Assembly: GCF_004005495.1 (NCBI RefSeq)
Contig: NZ_RZYA01000026.1
Location: 59,626-123,625 of the forward strand
Length of the DNA: 64,000 nt
DNA from: Streptomyces antnestii
Lineage (GTDB): Bacteria; Actinomycetota; Actinomycetes; Streptomycetales; Streptomycetaceae
Reading direction: 5' to 3'
Shown here: in pieces, positions 53,494 to 62,446 of the stretch
How positions within the stretch are numbered: the first letter of the stretch is position 1
Layout: the number at the start of each line of letters is the position of its first letter
Translations under genes and position numbers: made by a program
Notes under the pieces: generated by a model
The model's input: only the letters and a program-made list of their open reading frames with translations
Told to the model about the DNA's origin: nothing
Databases searched by the model: none

Positions 53494-55782
53494 TCACCAG
53501 CTCGCGGGGTTGCGTCCGTCCACCGCGAACACGCTCCCGTCCGGCGCACTCCCGTAGACGCGCCCACCCTCACCCACCACGGGCGCGGGCAGCTCCCCGA
53601 CCACCCGCCCGGGTTCACTCCCGAGCCGTGGCCGCGTCTGGCCCAGGGGCTTGCCGGTGCGGAGGTCCGTGGCGAGCAGGCGGCCGTCGGGGGCGGTGAG
53701 GTAGAGCCTCCGGTCCGACACGACGGGCCGCGAAGGGCGACTGGCCGAGGTCTCCAGCCGCCAACGGACCGCGCTCTGCCGCCTCGTGGCCGTGGTGTCG
53801 ACGGCGACGAGCGAGCCGCCGGCCCCGTACACGTAGGCGGTACCGCCGCTCTCGGTGGCCTCGGCCTGGTCCGCGGGCGTGGTCAGCGGGAAGCGGTGTG
53901 CGGTCCGGTCGGCGGTGTCGAGCCGTACGACGGCGTCCACCAGGAGGTCCGTGTTCGAGGACAGCAGGTACACGGCGCCGTCCGACGCACCGAAGGGGCT
54001 GAGGCTGCCCGCAGTCTCGGCGGTCCACCGCACGGCGCCCCCGTGGGCGTCGATCGCGCTGACCGACGTGGTGGCTCCGTCGGCGGACGCCGTCACGGCG
54101 AAGAATTCGCCGTCGTCGCCCGGTCCGGCGATCCACTGGGTGCCGAGGCCTCCGACGTGCTTCGTCCACCTCGGCTTGCCGGTCGTGCTGTTCAGAGCAC
54201 GCACGGTTCCGCCCGATCCGATCAGCAGCGTCGTGTCCGCGCCGTGCTCCACGGCTTCGTACGCGGACGCGTCGACGGCCCAGCGGTCCTCGCCCGTACG
54301 CGGATCCAGAGCCCTGATCCGGCCGCCGTCGACCAGCTGCAGCAGCCCTCCGGACAGCGTGGGCGCAGCCGGAGTGGCCCGCCGTGCGGCCGTGCCGGAG
54401 CTGTGCCGCTCGCCGGCGGCGGCCGAGGCCCACATGACGTGGCCGTTCAACGGATCGAGGCGCGTTGTCCTGCCGCCGCTGACGCAATAGAGGGCACCTG
54501 CCCCGGAGACACATGCCGGGGCGGTGTCACTCGCGCCGCCGAGGTTCGTGTGCCAGGGCTTGAAGGAGCGTGCTTGTTGCCGCACGGCCGTTCCGCCGGG
54601 GCCGGGGCCGGTCCCGTCACCGTCCTCCGCCGCGTACAGCGCGATGCCTGCACCGACGGCCGCCAGCGCGAGTACGGCTCCTGCCGTCAGCGCCCAACGG
54701 CGACGTTGCCGCAGTGACTCGGGCGTGGCTCTCTTGCTTGGCCGGTGGTGGGTGGGCTGGTCCGCCCGGGACGCGGGGGAGTCCTGGCCGGCGGATGCGG
54801 ATACGGATGCGGATGCGGGCCGGTCCTGGCGGCGGATCCGCCGGGTCCACTGGGTGCTTTGCTCGCGTCCGCCCTCCGCGAGCGGCTGCCCGCTCGGGCG
54901 CCGCTGGGCGGGTATGAACGCACCGGCCCCGGAACCGGTCGTCCCCGCCCCGGCCGTGGCAGGCAGCCGGAGCGCCTCCATGATCTCGCCCGGCAGGGGC
55001 CGTTCTCCGGGATCCTTCGCAAGGCAGCGCCTGATCAGCGGCGCGAGGTCCTCGGGCGCCCCGGCCAAGTCCGGCTCGTTGTGCACGACTTGATAGGCGA
55101 CGATGTACGGGCTGTTCGAATCGAAAGGTCCACGCCCTGTCGCCGCGTGGGCCAGCACGGCTCCCATGGCGAACACATCTGCGGCGGGCCCCACTTCACG
55201 CGGCCGCTGGAACTGCTCGGGTGCCATGAAGGGCGGCGAGCCGATCAACTTGCCCGTCTCGGTCCGCAGATCGCTGTCCGTAGGGCGGGAGATGCCGAAG
55301 TCGATGACTTTCGGGCCGTCGGCGGCGAGCAGGACGTTGCTCGGCTTGAGGTCGCGGTGCACGACGCCGGCGCGATGGATGTCGCGCAGCGCCTCCGCGA
55401 GCCCCGCACCCAGCCTGCGTACGTCGTCCGGTGCCAGCGCGCCGTTCCGCTTCACCCGCTCGGCGAGCGTGTCGCCAGGGATGAACAGCGTGGCCATCCA
55501 GGGCAGTTCGGCATTCGGATCCGCGTCGACCACCGGCGCGGTGAAGGCACCGCTGACCCTGCGCGCGGCGTTGACCTCCTGCCGGAAACGGGCCCGGAAC
55601 TCGGGATCCGCCGCGTACTCGGCATGCACGACCTTGATGGCGAGACGCAGCCCCGAGGCCGACGTCGCCAGGTGCACCACACCCATGCCACCCCCGCCGA
55701 GGCATGACTCAAGACGGTACTGCCCGGCGTATTCAGGATGTTCCGCTTCCCGGCCCGGTCCGGTGCTGCGCAGCGGCGGCAT
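53494..55782 (-). CDS. Ser/Thr protein kinase with extracellular PQQ-type repeats
   Basis: 762 residues from ATG 55782. Kinase domain about 20-280: Gly loop GGGGMGVVHLA, Lys50 (LAIKVV), HRDLKPSNV (Asp144), DFG at 161, and APEQF. A Ser/Thr/Pro juxtamembrane stretch precedes one helix (LTAGAVLALAAVGAGIALYAA). The C-terminal ~330 residues form beta-propeller-like PQQ repeats (LDPLNGHVMWA, LDPRTGEDRWAV, LNSTTGKPRWTK, IDAHGGAVRWT). A receptor-type kinase; ligand unknown. Confidence 0.92.
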   Translation of the reverse strand: MPPLRSTGPGREAEHPEYAGQYRLESCLGGGGMGVVHLATSASGLRLAIKVVHAEYAADPEFRARFRQEVNAARRVSGAFTAPVVDADPNAELPWMATLFIPGDTLAERVKRNGALAPDDVRRLGAGLAEALRDIHRAGVVHRDLKPSNVLLAADGPKVIDFGISRPTDSDLRTETGKLIGSPPFMAPEQFQRPREVGPAADVFAMGAVLAHAATGRGPFDSNSPYIVAYQVVHNEPDLAGAPEDLAPLIRRCLAKDPGERPLPGEIMEALRLPATAGAGTTGSGAGAFIPAQRRPSGQPLAEGGREQSTQWTRRIRRQDRPASASVSASAGQDSPASRADQPTHHRPSKRATPESLRQRRRWALTAGAVLALAAVGAGIALYAAEDGDGTGPGPGGTAVRQQARSFKPWHTNLGGASDTAPACVSGAGALYCVSGGRTTRLDPLNGHVMWASAAAGERHSSGTAARRATPAAPTLSGGLLQLVDGGRIRALDPRTGEDRWAVDASAYEAVEHGADTTLLIGSGGTVRALNSTTGKPRWTKHVGGLGTQWIAGPGDDGEFFAVTASADGATTSVSAIDAHGGAVRWTAETAGSLSPFGASDGAVYLLSSNTDLLVDAVVRLDTADRTAHRFPLTTPADQAEATESGGTAYVYGAGGSLVAVDTTATRRQSAVRWRLETSASRPSRPVVSDRRLYLTAPDGRLLATDLRTGKPLGQTRPRLGSEPGRVVGELPAPVVGEGGRVYGSAPDGSVFAVDGRNPASW

Positions 55783-55944
55783 CGCCCACCCCCGTGTCTG
55801 TGTCCGCAAGCGCGACGCACGGAGCCTAGTCGATGGTGCGTGCGATGTCGGAGGGGCTTGCTAGCCTGCGCGGGTCGCAGGGCATGTACGCATGTTCGCG
55901 GATGTCAGAGACAGACGTGAGAATGGTCAACGGGGGAGAACAGC

Positions 55945-56283
55945 ATGGCTGTTGAAGAAGGTGCGGGAACGGTTGAGGGCGTCGCGGCGCATGAGGCCGC
56001 AGGGGCGGCGGAGGGGCTGAGTGCCGACGAGCTCGCCTTTCGCTACCCGGTCGCCCCCGGAGTCCGCCTGAAGGTACGCAGTGGACCTGGCACCCAGTAC
56101 CAGCTGGTCAAGGTCCTGCCGCTGGGCGCCCGCGTACCGATCAACTGCCAGAAGCCGGGCGAGACCATCAGTGGCACGTACGGCACGACGAACCTCTGGG
56201 ACAACATCGCCAATGGCCAGTACGTCTCCGACGCGTACGTGCAGACCGGCAAGGACGGTTATGTGGCGCCGCGCTGCGCGTAG
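55945..56283 (+). CDS. Small SH3-domain protein
   Basis: 112 residues; gggggag lies 7 nt upstream of ATG 55945. An Ala/Glu/Gly N-terminus without a signal peptide, then a bacterial SH3 fold (VRLKVRSGPGTQYQLVKVLPLGARVPINCQKPGE) ending in two-cysteine VAPRCA. Such domains usually bind peptidoglycan, so the lack of a secretion signal is odd. Divergent from the receptor kinase. Confidence 0.82.
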   Translation: MAVEEGAGTVEGVAAHEAAGAAEGLSADELAFRYPVAPGVRLKVRSGPGTQYQLVKVLPLGARVPINCQKPGETISGTYGTTNLWDNIANGQYVSDAYVQTGKDGYVAPRCA

Positions 56284-56316
56284 GGAGTAGGGCGCCGCGC
56301 TGAGCGTAGGGAGTAG
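56265..56316. repeat. 26-bp tandem duplication of a gene's 3' end
   Basis: Two adjacent 26-bp copies (56265-56290, 56291-56316) differ at one base. The first includes the last five codons and TAG of the SH3 gene. Confidence 0.97.
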
Positions 56317-56490
56317 AGGTGGGAGGCGCCCAGGCCTCGGTAGGACGCCTCCCCCACTAGGGCGTGTCCGGCTCGCGGAGCCGCCACCGTTCGCCGCGCA
56401 GGAGCTCGGCCACGTCGTCTCCGCGTTCCCGCCTCGCCCCGGCCCGCCCCGCCCACCGGGCACGGCCCGCGTCCCGGCCATAATCGACCC

Positions 56491-57018
56491 GTGAGCGACG
56501 AATCCGGCACCCCCAGCCCCGCCCCCGAGACCCCGGGAGGCTCCAGCGGTGTCCCCGTGGGCCCCCAGCCCGAGGAGATCCGTTTCTTCGGCAGGACCTG
56601 GGTCGAGCACGATGGCGGCTACACCTGGCGGCGCGTCGCCGTCGCCGCGGGCGCCCTCGTCGCCGCGGCAGCCGGCTGCTTCGTGCTCCGTTTCGCGTAC
56701 GAGGGCCTGGCGATCGCCGACGTCGGCTCCTTCGTGAACGTGCTCGTCGTCCTGATGTTCGCCATCTGCAGCGCCCTCGCCTTCCGCCGCACCTGGGACG
56801 GCTTCTCGAAGCGCCCGGACCCCGGCACGCAGGCGTCCCTGCGCGGTTTCATGGCGATCGGCTTCGTCGGCGTCCTGCTCGCCCATTTCGTGCGCTGCTT
56901 CTCGGAGGCCCCCGGCGAGAAACTCCGCAGGCAGGAGTACGCGACCGCCCGCGAACAGTACGAACGCCGCGCCAACCGCCGCACGGGCAACCCGTCGAAA
57001 AAGAAGCGCAAGAACTGA
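56491..57018 (+). CDS. Hypothetical membrane protein
   Basis: 175 residues from GTG 56491. Pro/Ser-rich N-terminus, then FFGRTWVEHDGGYTWRR, three hydrophobic helices (about 52-75, 82-100, 122-140) and a strongly basic C-terminus ending KKKRKN. No family recognised. The 207 bp before it contain only repeat and GC-rich sequence. Confidence 0.78.
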   Translation: MSDESGTPSPAPETPGGSSGVPVGPQPEEIRFFGRTWVEHDGGYTWRRVAVAAGALVAAAAGCFVLRFAYEGLAIADVGSFVNVLVVLMFAICSALAFRRTWDGFSKRPDPGTQASLRGFMAIGFVGVLLAHFVRCFSEAPGEKLRRQEYATAREQYERRANRRTGNPSKKKRKN

Positions 57019-57181
57019 GCGCACCACCTCCCCGCACACCGAGCGCAGCCCCTCGGCACACCGGGCGCCGCACCGCACGCCGCACCTCGCTCACCGTGCG
57101 CCGCCCAGCGGGCACCGCGCTCCGGCGACAGACGACCACCACGTACTGACGAGAGTCCGCAGCCGGGGCCAGGATGGCGGG

Positions 57182-57952
57182 ATGACCACCGTCTCGCGTG
57201 CTCACTCCTTCAACGCCGCGGCCGCCCAGTACGCCGCGAACCGCCCGTCCTACCCGCCCGCCCTCATCGACGCCGTCGAAGCACTCGCCGGACGACCCCT
57301 CGCCGGCGCCTGCGTCGCCGACGTAGGCGCGGGAACCGGAATCGCCACCGCCCTCCTGCACGCGCGCGGCGCCCACGTGGTCGCCGTCGAGCCGGGCGAG
57401 GGCATGGCGGTCGCATTCCGGCAGACGCTGCCCGCCGTACCGATCGTGCGGGCCGACGGCAACGCCCTCCCGTTCACCGACGCCTCCCTGGACCTCCTCA
57501 CCTACGCCCAGTCGTGGCACTGGACCACGCCGGAACGCTCGGCCCCCGAGGCGATGCGGGTCCTGCGCCCGGGCGGCACGCTCGCGCTTTGGTGGAACAT
57601 CAGCGCCCTCGACGTTCCGTGGATCTCCGCGCAGCAGGAACGCATCGCGCGCCACGTCGGCGAGAACGGCCCGACGCAACGCCCCGACGAGGCCCGCGCC
57701 ATCGAACTGTCAGGCCTCGCGGACCTCCCGGGGCGGGGCGACGTCACGCTGCGCCACATCCGCTGGAGCCGCCGCGTCCCGCTGGAGACGCACCTCGCCA
57801 ACATCGGCAGCCACTCGGCGTTCCTCGTCCTCGACCAGGCCGACGCGGAAGCGTTCCTCGCCGAGGAGCGCGCCCGCCTCAGCGAACTCTTCCCGGACGG
57901 CACCGTGGAGGAGACGTACCTGGTCGAACTCCTGACGACCACCCGCACCTGA
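57182..57952 (+). CDS. Class I SAM-dependent methyltransferase
   Basis: 256 residues. SAM-binding motif I VADVGAGTGIATALLHARG, acidic VAVEPGEGM, ADGNALPFTDASLDLLTYAQSWHW, and RPGGTLALWWN: Methyltransf_11 family, like many small-molecule methyltransferases. Substrate unknown. Its stop codon lies inside the first unit of a tandem repeat. Confidence 0.88.
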   Translation: MTTVSRAHSFNAAAAQYAANRPSYPPALIDAVEALAGRPLAGACVADVGAGTGIATALLHARGAHVVAVEPGEGMAVAFRQTLPAVPIVRADGNALPFTDASLDLLTYAQSWHWTTPERSAPEAMRVLRPGGTLALWWNISALDVPWISAQQERIARHVGENGPTQRPDEARAIELSGLADLPGRGDVTLRHIRWSRRVPLETHLANIGSHSAFLVLDQADAEAFLAEERARLSELFPDGTVEETYLVELLTTTRT

Positions 57953-58031
57953 CCAAGCTCCCCACCTGACCAAGCTCCCCGCCTGACCAAGCTCCCCACC
58001 TGACCAAGCTCCCTGGCCGACCAAGCCCCCC
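57947..58031. repeat. 17-bp tandem repeat x 5
   Basis: Units of acctgaccaagctcccc at 57947, 57964, 57981, 57998 and a diverged fifth at 58015; further degraded ccgaacaagcccccc-like units run to about 58080. The first covers the methyltransferase stop. Confidence 0.95.
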
Positions 58032-58097
58032 GCCCGAACAACAACCCCCCGAACAGGCCCCCCGAACAAGCCCCCCGACCTGGCCAGGCCCCGACGC

Positions 58098-58126
58098 TTG
58101 ACGCCCGGCCCCGCCCGAGGGATATT
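58098..58126 (+). promoter_or_regulatory. Consensus-like promoter, probably near-leaderless
   Basis: TTGACG (58098-58103), 17-bp spacer, GATATT (58121-58126). The expected transcription start, 7 nt after the -10, falls on the ATG at 58133. One of the clearest housekeeping-type promoters in the window. Confidence 0.7.
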
Positions 58127-58148
58127 CACCACATGATGAATATCCCTC
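58117..58148. promoter_or_regulatory. 12-bp inverted repeat over the -10 and start codon
   Basis: gagggatattca and tgaatatccctc are perfect complements separated by ccacatga. The repeat covers the -10, the predicted transcription start and the ATG, so a bound repressor would block transcription; as RNA, only part of the hairpin would remain. No regulator gene is next to it. Confidence 0.75.
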
Positions 58149-59041
58149 CGGGGTCATCGCCGCCAGACCCCCGAACCCCACAGGAACCGGCCACCTCACC
58201 GGAGCCCCCCACCTCACCGGAGCCCCCCGCTCCACCGGACGCCCCGGCCATCCGCGCCGAGGGTGTGACCGTCGTCCGGGGCGCCCGGCCCGTCCTGCAC
58301 GCCCTCGACTTCGCAGTCCCCCGCGGCCAGATCACCGGCCTCCTCGGCCCCTCGGGATGCGGCAAGTCCACACTCATGCGCGCCGTCGTCGGAACCCAGG
58401 CCAAGGTCACCGGCACCCTCACCGTCCTCGGCCGCCCGGCAGGCTCCGCCGAACTCCGCTCCCGCATCGGCTACGTCACCCAAGACCCCTCCGTGTACGC
58501 CGACCTGACGGTCCGCCAGAACCTGGACTACTTCTCGGCCGTACTCCAGCCGGGCCGCGCCGCCGCCTCCCGCCGCCGCGACGACGTCGCCCGCGTCATC
58601 ACCGAGGTCGACCTCACCTCCCACGCCGACGTGCTCGCGGGCAAGCTCTCGGGCGGTCAGCTCAGCCGCGTATCCCTGGCCGTCGCCCTGCTCGGCACCC
58701 CCGAACTCCTCGTCCTCGACGAACCCACCGTCGGCCTCGACCCCGTCCTGCGGCGCGACCTGTGGAACCTCTTCCACGCCATCGCCGCCCGCGGAGCCAC
58801 CCTCCTCGTGTCCTCCCACGTCATGGACGAGGCCGAACGCTGCCACCGCCTCCTCCTCATGCGCGAGGGCGAGATCCTCGCCGACGACAGCCCCGACGCC
58901 CTGCGGACGCACACAGGTGCCGCCACCGTCGAAGGCGCCTTCCTCCACCTCGTCGACCAGGCCGACGCCACTGCCACCGCCGCCGGCGCGGACACGAACG
59001 TGGACACGAACGCCGACACCCGCCGACGGAGCCCCCGATGA
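58133..59041 (+). CDS. ABC-2 exporter ATP-binding protein
   Basis: 302 residues. Pro/Ser-rich N-terminus (1-38), Walker A LLGPSGCGKST, YVTQDPSVYADLTVRQNL, signature LSGGQLSRVSLAVAL, Walker B LLVLDEPTVGLDP and H-loop SSHVMDEAE. Partner of the next gene (ATGA overlap). Exports an unknown substrate. ATG 58133 is first; ATG 58136 follows directly. Confidence 0.93.
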   Translation: MMNIPPGSSPPDPRTPQEPATSPEPPTSPEPPAPPDAPAIRAEGVTVVRGARPVLHALDFAVPRGQITGLLGPSGCGKSTLMRAVVGTQAKVTGTLTVLGRPAGSAELRSRIGYVTQDPSVYADLTVRQNLDYFSAVLQPGRAAASRRRDDVARVITEVDLTSHADVLAGKLSGGQLSRVSLAVALLGTPELLVLDEPTVGLDPVLRRDLWNLFHAIAARGATLLVSSHVMDEAERCHRLLLMREGEILADDSPDALRTHTGAATVEGAFLHLVDQADATATAAGADTNVDTNADTRRRSPR

Positions 59042-59775
59042 ACGCAGCCCGTACCCTCGCCACCGCCGCCCGCGTCCTGCGCCAGCTCCGCCACGACCCG
59101 CGCTCCATCGCCCTGATGCTGCTCGTCCCGTGCGTGATGCTCGTCCTGCTCCGCTACGTCTTCGACGGCAGCGCAGGCACCTTCGACGCCATCGGCGCCT
59201 CGCTCCTCGGCATCTTCCCGCTCATCACGATGTTCCTGGTCACGTCCATCGCCACCCTGCGCGAACGCACCTCGGGCACCCTCGAACGCCTCCTCGCCAT
59301 GCCCCTCGGCAAGGCCGACCTCATCGGCGGCTACGCCCTCGCCTTCGGCGCCCTCGCCGTCATCCAGTCCGTCCTGGCGACGACCCTCGCGCTCTGGGGC
59401 CTCGGCCTCGACGTCATCGGTTCCGCCTGGCTCCTGCTCCTGGTCGCCCTGCTCGACGCGCTGCTCGGCACCGCTCTGGGGCTCTTCGTCTCCGCCTTCG
59501 CGGCCTCCGAGTTCCAGGCCGTCCAGTTCATGCCGGCGGTGATCTTCCCCCAGCTGCTCCTGTGCGGCCTGTTCACCGCGCGCGACCGGATGCAGCCCCT
59601 CCTCGAAGCGATCTCCAACGTCCTCCCCATGTCGTACGCCGTCGACGGCATGAACGAGGTCCTCCGCCACACCGACCTCACCACCACCTACGTCCGCGAC
59701 GTCCTGATCGTCGCGGGCTGCGCCTTCCTGGTCCTGGGCCTCGGCGCCGCCACCCTCCGCCGCCGCACGGCCTGA
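59038..59775 (+). CDS. ABC-2 type exporter permease
   Basis: 245 residues, six hydrophobic helices; conserved RERTSGTLERLLAMPLGKADLIGGY and a late LPMSYAVDGMNEVL match ABC-2 (DrrB/NodJ-like) permeases. Translationally coupled to the ATPase gene. Confidence 0.93.
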   Translation: MNAARTLATAARVLRQLRHDPRSIALMLLVPCVMLVLLRYVFDGSAGTFDAIGASLLGIFPLITMFLVTSIATLRERTSGTLERLLAMPLGKADLIGGYALAFGALAVIQSVLATTLALWGLGLDVIGSAWLLLLVALLDALLGTALGLFVSAFAASEFQAVQFMPAVIFPQLLLCGLFTARDRMQPLLEAISNVLPMSYAVDGMNEVLRHTDLTTTYVRDVLIVAGCAFLVLGLGAATLRRRTA

Positions 59776-59885
59776 CCGATGCCGCCCCGGCGTGGGCGGG
59801 GCGTCCGCCCACCGGACGCTCGACCGGAACCGCGCTCTCCGATGCGAGGATGGCCCCGGACGACGCACACGGGAGGGCCACGCTC

Positions 59886-60707
59886 ATGAGCCAGAACTCG
59901 CGCCAGAAGGTCGCTGTACTCGGCACCGGCAAGATCGGTGAGGCGCTGCTCAGCGGCATGATCCGAGGCGGCTGGGCCCCGGCCGACCTCCTGGTCACGG
60001 CCCGCCGCCCCGAACGAGCCGAGGAACTCCGCACCCGCTACGGCGTCACCCCCGTCACCAACGCGGAAGCCGCCAAGCAGGCCGACACCCTGATCCTCAC
60101 GGTCAAGCCCCAGGACATGGGCACCCTCCTCACCGAACTCGTCCCGAACCTCCCCGCCGACCGCCTGGTCATCAGCGGCGCGGCGGGTATCCCCACCACG
60201 TTCTTCGAGGAGCGCCTCCCCGAAGGCACCGCGGTCGTGCGCGTCATGACGAACACGCCCGCGCTCGTCGACGAGGCCATGTCCGTCATCTCCGCCGGCT
60301 CCCACGCCACGGCCGCCGACCTCGCCCACGCCGAGGAGATCTTCGGCGCCGTCGGCAAGACGCTGCGCGTCCCCGAGTCCCAGCAGGACGCCTGCACCGC
60401 CCTGTCCGGCTCGGGCCCGGCCTACTTCTTCTATCTCGTCGAGGCCATGACCGACGCGGGCATCCTGCTCGGCCTGCCCCGCGACAAGGCCCACGACCTG
60501 ATCGTCCAGTCCGCGATCGGCGCGGCCACGATGCTCCGCGACAGCGGCGAACACCCCGTCAAGCTCCGCGAGAACGTCACCTCCCCGGCCGGCACCACCA
60601 TCAACGCCATCCGCGAACTCGAGAACCACGGAGTCCGCGCCGCCCTCATCGCCGCCCTGGAAGCCGCCCGCGACCGCAGCCGCGAACTCGCCTCCGGCAA
60701 CAACTGA
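59886..60707 (+). CDS. proC: Pyrroline-5-carboxylate reductase
   Basis: 273 residues. Last step of proline synthesis. NAD(P) motif VAVLGTGKIGEALLSGMI, VKPQDMGTLL, RVMTNTPALV, and the C-terminal signature ALSGSGPAYFFYLVEAMTDAG with VTSPAGTT. ATG 59886 follows ggaggg. Downstream of, but 110 bp from, the exporter genes. Confidence 0.96.
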   Translation: MSQNSRQKVAVLGTGKIGEALLSGMIRGGWAPADLLVTARRPERAEELRTRYGVTPVTNAEAAKQADTLILTVKPQDMGTLLTELVPNLPADRLVISGAAGIPTTFFEERLPEGTAVVRVMTNTPALVDEAMSVISAGSHATAADLAHAEEIFGAVGKTLRVPESQQDACTALSGSGPAYFFYLVEAMTDAGILLGLPRDKAHDLIVQSAIGAATMLRDSGEHPVKLRENVTSPAGTTINAIRELENHGVRAALIAALEAARDRSRELASGNN

Positions 60708-60770
60708 CTCCACCCCACCGGGCCCACCGGTCCGCTTCCTTCACCGGAGCCGGACCGGCACCAGGCCCGC

Positions 60771-61367
60771 TCACCCGCGGAGCGCCCCCGCCGCCGCAAC
60801 GACCTCCGCCGTCGTGACCACCCGCGCGAAGCCGCCACCGTGGAGCGACACCGCCGAGGCCTGCGCCAGCTCCTCCGCCGTGCGCCGCCAGCCGAACGGG
60901 CCCTCCAGATCGAAGGTGTGCGTCGCGTCCAGCGCGAACAGCACCTCGTACCCCAGATTCCCGCCCATCCGTGCCGTCGTCTCCGCGCACATGTTGGTCT
61001 GGATCCCCGCCACCACGAACTGCCCGATACCGGCCGCCTTGAGCCACGCGTCCAGGTCCGGCGTCCCGTAGAACGCCGAGTTCACGGTCTTAGTCAGCAG
61101 GAGCTCCGCCCCGTCCCCCTTCCCCCGCCGCTCCTCCACGTAGTCCTTGAAGTCGTTCCCCACGTACCCCGGCCGCAGCGGCGACCCGGGCTTGGGCGAG
61201 TCGTGCCGGACGAACACGACCGGCCGTCCCGTCGACTGCCACGCGTCGATCAGCGACGCGATGTTCTCGTCCGCTCCCAGGTTGTTCCGCTTACCCCAGA
61301 ACTCCTCCTCGTCGAAGCCCTTCTGCACGTCCACCACGATCAGCGCTGCGTTCTCTGCGATCTCCAT
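60771..61367 (-). CDS. Isochorismatase-family cysteine hydrolase
   Basis: 198 residues. Catalytic triad Asp13 (LIVVDVQKGF), Lys93 (LTKTVNSAF) and Cys127 (GIQTNMCAETTAR). Likely a nicotinamidase-like or amide hydrolase; substrate unknown. Divergent from a GlxA-type regulator, a common pairing that suggests the regulator controls it. Confidence 0.9.
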   Translation of the reverse strand: MEIAENAALIVVDVQKGFDEEEFWGKRNNLGADENIASLIDAWQSTGRPVVFVRHDSPKPGSPLRPGYVGNDFKDYVEERRGKGDGAELLLTKTVNSAFYGTPDLDAWLKAAGIGQFVVAGIQTNMCAETTARMGGNLGYEVLFALDATHTFDLEGPFGWRRTAEELAQASAVSLHGGGFARVVTTAEVVAAAGALRG

Positions 61368-61441
61368 GCCGACGATCCTGCCGCCCGGAGCGCCGCGGCC
61401 CCAGAGGTACAGAAGCCAGCGATCGATGGTTTACTGCCACC

Positions 61442-62446
61442 GTGTCGCGACCCCCCTCCCAGCGCATCGCCCTCCTCGCCTTCCCCGGCATCCGGGCGTT
61501 CGACGTCTCGGTCATCACCGAGGTCTGGGGCACCGACCGCACCGACCGCGGCGTCCCCGCCTTCGACCTGCGCCGCATCGCCGTCGACCCCACACCCGTC
61601 CCCATGCGAGGCGGCCTCACCCTCACCCCCGATCGCACCCTCACCTGGCTGACGCGCCTCGCACCCGCCACCGATCTGATCGTCGTCCCCGGCCTCGACG
61701 ACCACGTGACGCCCGCGCCCGAGCCCGTCCTCGCCGCCCTGCGCCGCGCCCACGCCCGAGGCGTCACCATCGCGGCCCTCTGCGGTGGCGCCTTCACGCT
61801 CGCCCAAGCCGGCCTGCTGGACGGCCGCCGCGCGATCACCCACTGGAACCTCGTCGACCTGCTCCGCGCCCGTCACCCCCTCGTCACCGTCGAACCCGAC
61901 GCGCTCTTCATCGAGGACGACAACATCTGGACCGCCGCCGGAACGGCCGCCGGCATCGACCTCTGTCTCCACCTCGTCCGCCGGACCCACGGCGCCGAGA
62001 CCGCGGCCACCATCGCCCGGTCGATGGTCACCGCCCCCTTCCGCACCGGAACCCAGGCCCAGTTCATCGAGCACCCCACCCCGCGAGCCGACCGCGACGC
62101 CGACGCCCTCGCCTCCGTACGCGCCTACGCCCTCCAGCACCTCCACGAACCACTCGCCGTCGCCGACCTCGCCGCCCGCGCCGAAATGTCCCCCCGTTCG
62201 TTCGCACGCCACTTCACCGCGGCCACCGGCACCACCCCTTTGCGCTGGCTCCTGGACCAGCGCATGGCAGCCGCGCAGAAACTCCTTGAACGCACCGACC
62301 TCCCCATGCCGGACGTCGCAAGCCGTGCGGGCTTCGGCAGCGAGGTCACGATGCGCCAGCACTTCGCCTCGCGCCTCGCCACCAGCCCACGCGCCTACCG
62401 GGCCTCGTTCGCCCAGCGCCCCGTCACCCGGACTCGTCCCACCTAG
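61442..62446 (+). CDS. GlxA-family regulator (DJ-1/PfpI plus AraC HTH)
   Basis: 334 residues. N-terminal amidase-like sensor domain with nucleophile-elbow ALCGGAFTLAQAGLLDGR, and C-terminal double AraC HTH (VADLAARAEMSPRSFARHF, MPDVASRAGFGSEVTMRQHF). GTG 61442. The 3' end overlaps the convergent trpS stop by 4 bp. Confidence 0.92.
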   Translation: MSRPPSQRIALLAFPGIRAFDVSVITEVWGTDRTDRGVPAFDLRRIAVDPTPVPMRGGLTLTPDRTLTWLTRLAPATDLIVVPGLDDHVTPAPEPVLAALRRAHARGVTIAALCGGAFTLAQAGLLDGRRAITHWNLVDLLRARHPLVTVEPDALFIEDDNIWTAAGTAAGIDLCLHLVRRTHGAETAATIARSMVTAPFRTGTQAQFIEHPTPRADRDADALASVRAYALQHLHEPLAVADLAARAEMSPRSFARHFTAATGTTPLRWLLDQRMAAAQKLLERTDLPMPDVASRAGFGSEVTMRQHFASRLATSPRAYRASFAQRPVTRTRPT

